From positions 1 through 28,192 of the IMG/VR virus record IMGVR_UViG_3300034812_000060: 28,192 nucleotides of DNA; one strand, 5' to 3'. This document shows, piece after piece, positions 1-6,876 of the stretch (its first letter is position 1; each line of letters begins with the position of its first letter). Source of the DNA: a virus. Both the position numbers and the translations under genes were made by a program. The notes under the pieces were generated by a model that made no database searches, was not told the origin of the DNA, and saw nothing but the letters and a program-made list of their open reading frames with translations.

Positions 1-198
1 TCTCACAAGCTCGTCTTTGTATTGAAACTCTATAGGATTGACAGTATTGCCTTCTAAAGATTCTATGCTTTCAGTATTGCTTGACACACTAGCAGACAAA
101 GTAATATACGTTGTTGCAATAGCTACTGCACCTGTAATTATAATACCAATAGTTTTTAAATCTAAAGTTACATTAGTGTCCTCTCCTATTTTAGCCAT
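1..198 (-). CDS. Membrane-anchored coiled-coil protein, truncated second copy
   Basis: The gene starts at ATG 198-196 and runs off the left edge after 66 codons. It reads the same protein as the complete gene at 27855-28166 apart from two residues after the membrane helix (Ser-Ser here, Thr-Asn there). It holds the short N-terminus, one hydrophobic helix at about residues 16-36 and the start of the polar region. The start overlaps the end of the preceding 59-aa gene. Because it lies in the end repeat, it is most likely the same gene seen in a different strain variant, not a second locus. Confidence 0.8.
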   Translation of the reverse strand, partial: MAKIGEDTNVTLDLKTIGIIITGAVAIATTYITLSASVSSNTESIESLEGNTVNPIEFQYKDELVR

Positions 199-224
199 CT
201 TTCTTTGATTTTTTTTCTTTAGCT
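1..224. repeat. Left copy of imperfect terminal repeat
   Basis: These 224 bases match 27969-28192 with 11 mismatches by manual alignment and no indels. The repeat covers the 5' two thirds of the membrane coiled-coil gene and the 3' end of the 59-aa gene. Only two of the differences change the protein (Ser-Ser to Thr-Asn); the rest are silent. This fits overlap of two strain variants at the ends of a circularly permuted genome better than sequencing error. A true tandem gene duplication is the alternative. Confidence 0.9.
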
Positions 225-370
225 TCGTACTTACTCCAACCCTCTGGTTCATTACCATCCCACTCTATAATTAAAGAGTTTCCGTCTAATATGATTCCGT
301 GAGAATGAGGAGTTGATATACTATTATACATAGCAATCATATCCTCTCTTGTTTTGAATTTATATTTCAT
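191..370 (-). CDS. Hypothetical protein, 59 aa
   Basis: The small hydrophilic protein ends in a Lys/Glu-rich tail and has a central Gly-Asn/Trp-Asp segment; I do not recognise a family. A GTG codon at 400 would add ten residues, but the ATG at 370 is preferred because it follows the end of the 48-aa gene (stop 362-360) in the close overlapping style seen throughout this genome. Its last codons overlap the start of the membrane coiled-coil gene by 8 nt. The same junction recurs at 28159-28192. Function is unknown. Confidence 0.65.
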   Translation of the reverse strand: MKYKFKTREDMIAMYNSISTPHSHGIILDGNSLIIEWDGNEPEGWSKYEAKEKKSKKDG

Positions 371-506
371 CTTCTTGTTCTTCTTTTTCCGCCTGTACAC
401 TTTCGTTTAAGATTTTTACAATCTCTTGTGCTTGTGGTAAAACCCCTATAGGCATATTATTAATAACTTGATTTACTCTTTTAATTTGTTCTTCTGTTAT
501 TTTCAT
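360..506 (-). CDS. Small hypothetical protein, 48 aa
   Basis: Read directly on the minus strand: ATG 506-504, stop TAA 362-360. The product starts MKITEEQIKRVNQV and ends in a run of Glu/Gln/Asp, suggesting two short helices with an acidic tail. The stop overlaps the ATG of the 59-aa gene by 11 nt, which supports translation as part of a polycistron. The leader 5' of the ATG contains an 18-nt A-rich element that recurs near 2458-2475. No family is recognised. Confidence 0.6.
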   Translation of the reverse strand: MKITEEQIKRVNQVINNMPIGVLPQAQEIVKILNESVQAEKEEQEDEI

Positions 507-541
507 TTTATATATTTTTTGGTTTATATAAAATTAAGAAA

Positions 542-787
542 TTAACTTGGTAAATCTTTGTATTCGTCTGCATAATTTTCAGGCAAGTAAGATTCCATAG
601 AAGCTATTTGTTCTGCACTTAACTCATTCTTATAAAAGTCATTAGCTAAAACCCATTTAAAATGCCATTTAATAGCGTCTAAATTTTCATTTGCTGCTGC
701 TTGTGCTAACTGTGCATCAATCTGCTCTACAATTACTGCTTTGTGAGAATCAGGCGTATTTTCTGATGTTATTCCGTTTTTATACAT
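542..787 (-). CDS. Hypothetical protein, 81 aa
   Basis: The soluble protein is predicted mainly helical, rich in Ala, Glu and Asn, with a central helix carrying Trp and His (WHFKWVL). It starts at ATG 787 after an A-rich flavobacterial leader and lies 15 nt after the tail fibre gene. Position just after a fibre gene is where tail-fibre assembly chaperones or small accessory tail proteins often sit, but I see no motif that proves this. Function is unknown. Confidence 0.75.
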   Translation of the reverse strand: MYKNGITSENTPDSHKAVIVEQIDAQLAQAAANENLDAIKWHFKWVLANDFYKNELSAEQIASMESYLPENYADEYKDLPS

Positions 788-802
788 TTTTTTTATTTTT
801 AA

Positions 803-2209
803 TTATTTATTTTCTAATGCTGTAACTTTAGCTGATAAATCTTGTATCGCCTTAACAAGCACAGGTATTAACCTTCCGTAACTTGCTTCAAGTTTTTCAG
901 GATTGTTGCTGTAAACTAATTGTAAGTTTTCGTCATCTAGCTCTTGTAAATCTTGTGCAATAAAACCTAAATCTTTTTGACCTACTTTAGCACCATCTCG
1001 CATATTCCAATCAAACGTAACAGGCTTCAAAGAGTTTACTAAATCTAACCCATAATCTGAATCTTCAATATTTGTTTTATCTCTTTTATCTGATAAAGAT
1101 GATATTGTTTGAACCTGACATCTTAAAGTCGCAATTGATGAATTACCTAAAGTAATTTCATTTGTAGCATCAACTGCACTTGCAGAAGCGTCATATCCAA
1201 TAACTGTATTGTTACTACCTGTTGTAACAGCATCTCCTGCTTGTGAGCCTATAAATGTATTATTAGCACCTGAAGTTACATTAAACCCAGAACGATAACC
1301 TAAAGCAGCATTATTACCTGCTGTTAATACACCACCTAGACATTGAACTCCAACTGCTGTATTTTTAATTGCACTTGCACCATTTAAAGATGACATAGCT
1401 TCATATCCTAGACCTGTGTTATCTGCACCTGTTCCTTGTCCTGTTCCAAAACTATAATATCCATTACAAGCACGATAACCTATACCTGTATTGTTAGCAC
1501 CAGAGTTATAATTACCTGCTTCATACCCCATATAAGTTCTATTTGCACTTGTTGTGTTTTGATAACCTGCCTTATAACCTACGTTAGTGTTACTTGCACC
1601 TGATGTTTGAGAACGCCCAGCCTGATAACCAACTGATACAGTACCAGAAGTTGAATTACTATAATTTGTTTGATAACCTATAGAAATTGCATTTGCTCCT
1701 GAATTAAATAAAGCTGCTGAACTACCTATTGCTACACAAAAATTAACTCCACTAAATTGTGAGGCAGCATATCCTACAGCTACGTTGTCTGTTGATATTG
1801 AACTTCCATAAGCATCATAACCTATTGCTACTGTTCTATCTCCATTTGAAGCACTAGCGTTAGCTGCTTGTCTCCCAATAACAACCATATTATCAGAATC
1901 TGTTATTAGTTTACCTGCTTCAAATCCAATAAAAGTATTACCAAAGCCTGTAGTTAAAGCAGAACCTGCATCATTTCCAATTACTGTATTATCTACAGGG
2001 TTTCCTGACAATCCACTTGGTACTTCAACTAAATAACTTGATGTGCCATCTATTAAACAATCACTCAAACCATTTAAATCCGAAGCACCACCACTACTTA
2101 AATTACTTGGTGCTATTCTTACATTATCCGACCCATCATATCCTACTACGAAATCTACATTAGCTGAATCGGTTTTTAACGTAAACTCTGAAAACTTTTT
2201 GTTTGCCAT
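803..2209 (-). CDS. Tail fibre with beta-roll repeats and S74 intramolecular chaperone
   Basis: The 468-aa receptor-binding fibre candidate has three parts. Residues 1-40 (MANKKFSEFTL...) are a virion-attachment-type N-terminus. Residues about 75-375 hold roughly 16 short repeats of the form NT-x-IG-Y-x-AG, spaced 15-24 residues, resembling the YadA-head type left-handed beta-roll. The last 90 residues are a peptidase S74 chaperone domain: the SDKRDKTNI motif contains the Ser-Asp used for self-cleavage in this family, followed by the GFIAQDLQE motif and a C-terminal coiled coil. In known S74 proteins the chaperone drives trimerisation and then cuts itself off. The gene starts 2 nt after the stop of the 51-aa gene. 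Confidence 0.9.
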   Translation of the reverse strand: MANKKFSEFTLKTDSANVDFVVGYDGSDNVRIAPSNLSSGGASDLNGLSDCLIDGTSSYLVEVPSGLSGNPVDNTVIGNDAGSALTTGFGNTFIGFEAGKLITDSDNMVVIGRQAANASASNGDRTVAIGYDAYGSSISTDNVAVGYAASQFSGVNFCVAIGSSAALFNSGANAISIGYQTNYSNSTSGTVSVGYQAGRSQTSGASNTNVGYKAGYQNTTSANRTYMGYEAGNYNSGANNTGIGYRACNGYYSFGTGQGTGADNTGLGYEAMSSLNGASAIKNTAVGVQCLGGVLTAGNNAALGYRSGFNVTSGANNTFIGSQAGDAVTTGSNNTVIGYDASASAVDATNEITLGNSSIATLRCQVQTISSLSDKRDKTNIEDSDYGLDLVNSLKPVTFDWNMRDGAKVGQKDLGFIAQDLQELDDENLQLVYSNNPEKLEASYGRLIPVLVKAIQDLSAKVTALENK

Positions 2210-2210
2210 T

Positions 2211-2366
2211 TTATTCTAAAATTATTCTATTATTATCTTCTGTTATTAAGTATAGTCCATCTTCTGATAAAACTTCTAATTCTGTTAAATCGAAGTATAT
2301 ACCACCCCATCCCCCCTCTACAGGAGAACCCCAATAAGTAGTATCATAAATTTTACCAAAAGCCAT
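2211..2366 (-). CDS. Small structural-type protein, 51 aa
   Basis: Read directly on the minus strand: ATG 2366-2364, stop TAA 2213-2211, ending one base before the fibre ATG at 2209. The N-terminus is rich in Gly, Trp and Tyr (TYWGSPVEGGWGG). The C-terminal half is an alternating beta-like sequence with two Glu-Asp-Gly/Asn turns. Comparable short Gly/Trp proteins occur beside fibre genes in flavobacterial phages. I infer a small virion or fibre-attachment protein, without proof. Confidence 0.6.
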   Translation of the reverse strand: MAFGKIYDTTYWGSPVEGGWGGIYFDLTELEVLSEDGLYLITEDNNRIILE

Positions 2367-2368
2367 AA

Positions 2369-2425
2369 CTATCTCTTTTTATATGTTATTTCTAAATTTA
2401 AAGTATTATTTTGTTGCCAATTCAT
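2369..2425 (-). CDS. Possible leader peptide, 18 aa
   Basis: A short reading frame runs from ATG 2425 to TAG 2371-2369 and ends 2 nt before the ATG of the 51-aa gene. Its own leader is A-rich. The spacing suggests translational coupling, but 18 codons in AT-rich DNA is easily chance. It is listed because it fills most of the gap between the connector gene and the 51-aa gene. Confidence 0.25.
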   Translation of the reverse strand: MNWQQNNTLNLEITYKKR

Positions 2426-2457
2426 ATTTAAATATTTCTTTAATTTTACTATATTTT

Positions 2458-2475
2458 TATTTTTTGGTTTGTATA
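2458..2475 (-). promoter_or_regulatory. A-rich element shared with 513-530
   Basis: The plus strand here reads TATTTTTTGGTTTGTATA; at 513-530 it reads the same with one change (TATTTTTTGGTTTATATA). In both places the minus-strand sequence lies in the non-coding leader just after a stop codon and before a small gene. It could be a promoter half-site or a translation enhancer. No -33/-7 pair is obvious next to it. Confidence 0.3.
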
Positions 2476-2976
2476 TCACAGTACCCATCCGTTAAATAAA
2501 CCATCACTATCTGGGTAAACATCCCCTCCTGTGTTTTGATTATACTCTGGAAATAAATTACTATTGTTATCAATGTAATCTAAAAACCTTTGTGTATAAT
2601 ATTCAGCAGTATTTCTCGCTTTATTTACTAAAAAATCTACTTCACTCTTTGAAACACTCTCTGCATTTTCGCTAGTGTGCTTCATAACTCCTCCGTTTTT
2701 TATTTGATATGCAGCATACGGAATATACTCTGCCTGTGCATACCAGATTAACATAGGTTGTATATATGTTTGAACTAATGTTTCATAGTTACCACTTAAA
2801 CCACTTCCTGAAATATCAGCACCTATTTTATCATATAACTTCGTCCCTAGATAATTTCGTATTTCTATTTCTTGTGCAACCTTAATAAATTGTATAAACT
2901 TATCAGTATCTACATTACCATCAATGATACTATTCTTGACTAAATCTGTTCTTGATATAAATAAAACTGTTGCCAT
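2476..2976 (-). CDS. Head-tail connector (adaptor) protein
   Basis: The 166-aa protein is mostly helical, with a central pair of helices rich in Tyr and Ala and a Gly/Asn/Asp-rich C-terminus ending in GWVL. Size, helix content and position directly after the portal gene (ATG 2 nt from the portal stop) match the gp6-like/DUF6712-type connector that joins the portal to the tail in siphoviruses. I see no catalytic motif. The call rests on context and general resemblance to Bacteroidetes phage connectors. Confidence 0.6.
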   Translation of the reverse strand: MATVLFISRTDLVKNSIIDGNVDTDKFIQFIKVAQEIEIRNYLGTKLYDKIGADISGSGLSGNYETLVQTYIQPMLIWYAQAEYIPYAAYQIKNGGVMKHTSENAESVSKSEVDFLVNKARNTAEYYTQRFLDYIDNNSNLFPEYNQNTGGDVYPDSDGLFNGWVL

Positions 2977-2978
2977 AA

Positions 2979-4775
2979 TTATCTACTTATTCCTATTTTC
3001 TTTGCGTATGCTGCTGTATATCCACTATAAGGCATATCCTTTGGCTTGATTGCTACTTTTTGTGCGTTTTTAGGTGCTATAAAACCTCGTCTTTTTGCTT
3101 CAGAATCATATAACTTTTTACCTAAACTCTTATTGCCATCTTTTCTTAAATATGTTCTTCTACTCCAATAATGCTCACATCTCGCACCACCTTTATAAAG
3201 CCATATAGAATAAGTATCAGAGCCACCTTTTCCAAACCCTGCATTTACTGCTATTCTATCCATAGCTTTAATATCTTCTTTACGATAGACTTTTTTAGCT
3301 CTTACCATTTTTTTACAAAATTCTCTTGAGGTATCTTTAACTCTGTTTGGACTATAATAATATCTTACTAAAAATGTATAGCCTAACAATTTACTTGCAG
3401 GTGTTTTACCATCTTGTTCACTTTCTCTATATGGTGTTGCTTTACCTACTCTTGCTAATTTAACTTCATTATTTGTCTGTTCTATAAGCTCATCCATTTC
3501 ATCATCAAACTCATAATCAACTTCTGATTCATCTACAAGGTCGAAGTCTTTTAAAAGTTCTTCTTCATCTTGTCCTAAATCTATAAGGTCTTGCGCTATA
3601 GAATCTCTAAAATCATCTTCTTTACTTAACTTAACTCCTGTTTCTTCTTCTCTTGTTTCTGAATCTACTACATTCTCTAGGTCTGTAAATTCGAGTGGCT
3701 GAAGCGTTTTAAAGTATAAATGCAAGGATATATCATTATAAGCTAGTATTTGGTTAAAACCCTCAATTAAAAGGTTCTGAAAGCCTTTAATTACAAGATT
3801 GTCAAATAGTATAGATGCTGTTTTTAATTCGTCTGCGTTGTTACCTAAACCTGTGTCATCTTTAATACCAAATAACATAGGACTTACTACCCTGTGTGCT
3901 ACCATAATCTTTTTAGAACTTTCGTTGCTTAAAAATTCGTATTGTTGGTGTGCATCACTTAATTGTACAGGCTCAATACTTGCAGCAGTTTCGGCATTAT
4001 CGTTAAATGCTAAAATAAATTTACCTGCATTACTACTCCCTGAAAATTTATCATAGATACGTCTTTCTATCATTTCTCTTTGCTCTGGGTCAGGAGTTCC
4101 ATTATTGAAGTTAATTAACATACTTGGAGCTAGTCCGTTTAGTATGTTGTTTAAATGGAAGTTAGAAATCTCCTCCTCTAATTCTGCGTATTGTGTACCA
4201 CCTTGATAATCTACAGGACTGTAATACTTGAAACCTGCTCTATAAGGTTTTATATAAAGTATTTCCAATCCCTCTTTAGAAGTACCGAATGCAGGTATTC
4301 TTTTTAATTCGTTTCCTCGCTTGTACTTTGTCCAATCACTAAAATAAAAATATGCTTCTATTTCTCCTTTATCGTTACATTTTTCAGCTCGTAATGTTTC
4401 AATAGGTATGTGCTCTAGTTGTACGATTCTGCTTCTGTCCTTTGAATATATAACTTGTATTGCACATTGTCCCATTAACTTCAAATCGTAACATAGTTTT
4501 CTAGTACAATCTTTGTTAAATAAACCCATCATTTGAGCGTACTCGTTAGGCTTTTTATTTGAATCTGTAGCATCTAAACCTTTTCCGTAAATCATCTCAC
4601 TAACACCATTTATAATAGCATTGTTTGTAGGACTTCCGTTATATCGGTCTATTAGATATTGAAAGTAATTGTTATCTTCCCCATACTCGATAAAGTTTTT
4701 ACCTCTAACTTCCTTGACTACAGGAGATGTATAGGTGCTTAAATTAACAATACTTAAATCTGATTTATTTTTCAT
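2979..4775 (-). CDS. Portal protein with extra C-terminal domain
   Basis: The 598-aa protein begins with the portal-type N-terminus of Bacteroidetes phages (EYGEDNNYFQYLIDRYNGSP, then a NAIINGVSEMIYGKGL helix at about 45-65). It continues through the usual portal core to about residue 400. Portals form the dodecameric DNA entry ring of the capsid. An acidic linker (about 395-435, many Asp/Glu) leads to a basic C-terminal domain of about 150 residues with conserved-looking Cys/His/Trp positions (REFCKKM, GGARCEHYWSRRTY). This extra domain is longer than a plain portal needs and may replace a separate minor head protein, which is missing from the genome. ATG overlaps the 121-aa gene stop by 4 nt. 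Confidence 0.8.
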   Translation of the reverse strand: MKNKSDLSIVNLSTYTSPVVKEVRGKNFIEYGEDNNYFQYLIDRYNGSPTNNAIINGVSEMIYGKGLDATDSNKKPNEYAQMMGLFNKDCTRKLCYDLKLMGQCAIQVIYSKDRSRIVQLEHIPIETLRAEKCNDKGEIEAYFYFSDWTKYKRGNELKRIPAFGTSKEGLEILYIKPYRAGFKYYSPVDYQGGTQYAELEEEISNFHLNNILNGLAPSMLINFNNGTPDPEQREMIERRIYDKFSGSSNAGKFILAFNDNAETAASIEPVQLSDAHQQYEFLSNESSKKIMVAHRVVSPMLFGIKDDTGLGNNADELKTASILFDNLVIKGFQNLLIEGFNQILAYNDISLHLYFKTLQPLEFTDLENVVDSETREEETGVKLSKEDDFRDSIAQDLIDLGQDEEELLKDFDLVDESEVDYEFDDEMDELIEQTNNEVKLARVGKATPYRESEQDGKTPASKLLGYTFLVRYYYSPNRVKDTSREFCKKMVRAKKVYRKEDIKAMDRIAVNAGFGKGGSDTYSIWLYKGGARCEHYWSRRTYLRKDGNKSLGKKLYDSEAKRRGFIAPKNAQKVAIKPKDMPYSGYTAAYAKKIGISR

Positions 4776-5137
4776 ATAATTATGTAATCATTGTCGTACT
4801 CGTCATTTCCTGTTGGAATTGTATATTCCCCACTATTAACTGTATAATAACTGTTATTAGCTTGATTAATAGTTTGATTAGTACAAAATATCTTGTCTTT
4901 ATATATTACACTTGTTCCCTCTTTTACTGTCATATCATAAAACCTACCCTCTACTAATACAGGACTTAATGCCTGTGATATAACTAGATAATTCTTGTCT
5001 GTTGAGGTGCTTATACTTCCGTATGTTGTTGAGGTGTTTGTTGAATCATCTCTCAAAATCATACTTACTGTACTAGCATAACTTCTTGGAATTATTTTTA
5101 ATGTTTGTGCAGATGCAGTTGTCGTCAAGTGTATCAT
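4772..5137 (-). CDS. Structural-type protein upstream of portal, 121 aa
   Basis: The 121-aa protein is beta-rich and full of Ser/Thr/Tyr, with a hydrophobic DKIFCTNQ strand and an acidic Tyr/Asp C-terminus. It looks like the small beta-sandwich proteins found next to the portal in flavobacterial phages; a head decoration, adaptor or fibre role is possible. It is the first gene of the portal-fibre unit. The ATG is preceded at fixed distance by the CGTTATA late element, and two terminators lie upstream, so its transcription is independent of the capsid genes. The 3' end overlaps the portal start (ATGA). Confidence 0.6.
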   Translation of the reverse strand: MIHLTTTASAQTLKIIPRSYASTVSMILRDDSTNTSTTYGSISTSTDKNYLVISQALSPVLVEGRFYDMTVKEGTSVIYKDKIFCTNQTINQANNSYYTVNSGEYTIPTGNDEYDNDYIII

Positions 5138-5142
5138 ACTTA

Positions 5143-5150
5143 TATAACGT
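5143..5150 (-). promoter_or_regulatory. Late promoter element (CGTTATA), portal unit
   Basis: On the minus strand the sequence is ACGTTATA, then TAAGT, then the ATG of the 121-aa gene. The same ACGTTATA/GCGTTATA with the same 5-nt gap precedes genes at 7494, 9752 and 16687. If TTATAT acts as a -10 box, transcription would begin at or next to the ATG, giving a leaderless mRNA. The site lies directly downstream of a terminator, as expected of a promoter for a new unit. Confidence 0.6.
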
Positions 5151-5170
5151 ACAAACTTTAAATTTTGTGT

Positions 5171-5203
5171 AAGAAAAAAGGGGTAACACTCCTGCTACCC
5201 CTT
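5171..5203 (-). terminator. Rho-independent terminator T2
   Basis: There is a perfect 8-bp stem (5178-5185 with 5196-5203, AAGGGGTA/TACCCCTT) and a 10-nt loop. On the minus strand it is followed by a T-rich tract (TTTTTTCTT counting the stem end). It stops minus-strand transcription from the capsid/tube unit before the late element at 5143. Confidence 0.85.
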
Positions 5204-5242
5204 ATAAAGAAAATTACTCATCATAAATATACATAAAATATT

Positions 5243-5279
5243 TAAATAAAAAAAAGAGGAGTTAAAAAAACTCCCCTTT
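5243..5279 (-). terminator. Rho-independent terminator T1
   Basis: An 11-bp stem (5253-5263 with 5269-5279) carries one G-T wobble and a 5-nt A/T loop. On the minus strand it is followed by a long T tract. It lies about 65 nt after the tail-tube stop codon and about 50 nt before T2, so the two act in series. Confidence 0.85.
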
Positions 5280-5324
5280 AAAACAAAAACTAATTTAAAA
5301 ATTATGAAAACTTTAAAAGTTTAT

Positions 5325-5337
5325 CTAATATACAAAA
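5325..5337 (-). promoter_or_regulatory. TTTTGTATATTAG motif, possible promoter
   Basis: The minus strand carries TTTTGTATATTAG, identical to 13 nt of the better-supported promoter at 21709-21739. The TATATTAG part differs from the Bacteroidetes -7 box (TAnnTTTG) at one position. No TTTG -33 box is visible at the right distance. If active, it would yield a short RNA of about 75 nt ending at T1, or a relay promoter. Support is weak. Confidence 0.25.
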
Positions 5338-5343
5338 TTAATT

Positions 5344-5868
5344 TTAATTTGGTGTGATTTGAGTACCCTCTGTTGCACCATCTATTACAGATTTCTGTAC
5401 AAATAATGGAGGATTTTGTTCAGATGTCGTAAAGGTTAAAGAATAACCAGACATATCTCCCATAGCTGCTCCACTACTAAACGTACCTGTAGTAAGCTCA
5501 CAACCATTATTTTCTCCTAGTAAAAAGAAATTCCCATTATAATCAGCTACAATGATTTGTGGTCTTGCTACTGCTAACAGCTTTATTTCTTCTGACGTAC
5601 TTTTTTCTTGGAATGTTAAGTTTAAAACTAAACTTGATTCGTAGAAAGTAGTTCCGTTTTCTCTAGATGAGGTAACAGTGGTGTCTAGCGTTGAGTTACC
5701 TTTTATGTCAAACTTCATAAGTGTTGGACTTCCACCAAAACCAGATACTTCTCCACCTGATTGAGTTAAAGCACCAAGACCACCGAAGTCCACAAAGTAA
5801 ACAGCTTTTAAACCACCTACTCCTGATTTACAGGGTAACGCTCTACCTTTTGTTAATATACAAGCCAT
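5344..5868 (-). CDS. Major tail tube protein (probable)
   Basis: The 174-aa protein has an N-terminus with two Cys (MACILTKGRALPCK), then a beta-rich body. The body contains VTSSRENGTTFYESSL, an ARPQIIVADYNGNFFLLGE strand pair and a GAAMGDMSGYSLTFT segment. This pattern is what I know from the tail-tube-like proteins encoded just after the capsid gene in Bacteroidetes siphoviruses. The protein would polymerise into the tail tube around the tape measure. It lies between a hairpin (T0) and two terminators (T1, T2), so its expression relative to the capsid is probably set by read-through of T0. The annotation is by family resemblance and context. Confidence 0.6.
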   Translation of the reverse strand: MACILTKGRALPCKSGVGGLKAVYFVDFGGLGALTQSGGEVSGFGGSPTLMKFDIKGNSTLDTTVTSSRENGTTFYESSLVLNLTFQEKSTSEEIKLLAVARPQIIVADYNGNFFLLGENNGCELTTGTFSSGAAMGDMSGYSLTFTTSEQNPPLFVQKSVIDGATEGTQITPN

Positions 5869-5880
5869 ATTTTCTAAGTA

Positions 5881-5913
5881 TTAAAAAAGGGTAGGCAGAA
5901 TACCACCCACCCT
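5881..5913 (-). terminator. Hairpin/terminator T0 between capsid and tail tube genes
   Basis: The stem is 5888-5895 with 5906-5913 (8 bp with one G-T wobble) and a 10-nt loop. On the minus strand a run of six T follows, ending about 12 nt before the tail-tube ATG at 5868. It looks like a partial terminator that lowers tube transcription below capsid transcription; mRNA 3'-end protection is another possibility. Confidence 0.7.
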
Positions 5914-5938
5914 CTTATATGTTAATTTAATTTATTTA

Positions 5939-6865
5939 TTATACTGCTGGGTCGTAAAGAACACAATCAGCACCGATACCGATTTGTACCCCTGCTGTAT
6001 ATCTCATTACTACTCTTACATTTTGACTTCCATCAATGTCAGACATATCAATAACTTTAACTTCGTTTCTGTCATTTAATAGACCTGTTCCGAAGAATAA
6101 GTTAGAGCTTCTTGCTGCTAATGCACAGTTGTTTGGTAAACCACTTGTTGGGTACATTTTTACTCCGTCAAATGATACTGCGCCACCTTGATACCACATA
6201 TGCGATTGTGCATCTACACCTGAGTTAGTTGCAGCAAAACCACCTAAAGCTCTTACATACGCTTTAAAAATGTTTTGTGATACATAAAGGTATAAGTCAT
6301 CTGCACCATAAACTCCACTAGGAATAGCATCAATAACTTTACCCATTTCAGAAACTACGTTAGCTGAAGTTACAGTAGTACCTGTAATATCACTAACAGT
6401 TGAATCATCTACTGCTAATTTTCTAAAACCATTGAAGTTACCCTCTCCTGCTAAACCTTGCCAGATAGAAGTTTCAGTTGCACTTGCAACCTCTGCTGCT
6501 ACTCTTGCAATAACAAAGTCAGAGAATAATGGAGGTAAATTATCAAAAGCAGAAAAGCCCATTTGAGCAGCTTCCCAATCAGCGTGTAATTCTTTTTTAC
6601 AAATCTGTAGGTTTACCTGTAATTCAGTTGGTGTTAATACTTTTTCAGTAAGTGTAAGAGTTGAAGTCGAAGAATCGAAATCACAATCTGCACTTCTTAC
6701 TAAATTTTCAAATGCTCCTACTTTCATAGCAGCTTTGTACTTAATGTTTGGCATAATAGTTATTGCAGCATCATCTAATGTTTTAGCTGTTAATAAACTC
6801 GCAGCGATATATTTACCTGCAAATTCTCCTGCATAACTACTTGCTGTAATTGTTGGATTTGGCAT
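5939..6865 (-). CDS. Major capsid protein, HK97-fold type
   Basis: The 308-aa protein has no signal peptide. It starts MPNPTITASSYAGEFAGKY, with an early segment rich in Ala and hydrophobic residues, and a central long helix region (LPPLFSDFVIARVAAEVASA, about 120-140). A beta region follows, with a C-terminal strand set (VRVVMRYTAGVQIGIG). Length, layout and the acidic scaffold-like gene directly upstream match the HK97-fold capsid proteins of Bacteroidetes phages. It builds the icosahedral head. The A-rich leader (AAAATTAAGTAAAATG) is a typical flavobacterial start region. A hairpin follows the stop. No N-terminal delta domain is evident, consistent with a separate scaffold. Confidence 0.85.
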   Translation of the reverse strand: MPNPTITASSYAGEFAGKYIAASLLTAKTLDDAAITIMPNIKYKAAMKVGAFENLVRSADCDFDSSTSTLTLTEKVLTPTELQVNLQICKKELHADWEAAQMGFSAFDNLPPLFSDFVIARVAAEVASATETSIWQGLAGEGNFNGFRKLAVDDSTVSDITGTTVTSANVVSEMGKVIDAIPSGVYGADDLYLYVSQNIFKAYVRALGGFAATNSGVDAQSHMWYQGGAVSFDGVKMYPTSGLPNNCALAARSSNLFFGTGLLNDRNEVKVIDMSDIDGSQNVRVVMRYTAGVQIGIGADCVLYDPAV

Positions 6866-6876
6866 TTTACTTAATT

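Noticed and set aside
191-400. GTG start giving a 69-aa protein
   Set aside because: The added residues are Lys/Arg-rich readings of the neighbouring gene's acidic tail; the ATG at 370 fits the overlap style of the genome.
5305-5358. Plus-strand 17-codon frame with a good A-rich leader (ATG at 5305)
   Set aside because: It would be the only plus-strand gene, lies over a terminator region and the end of the tail-tube gene, and is too short to support without conservation data.
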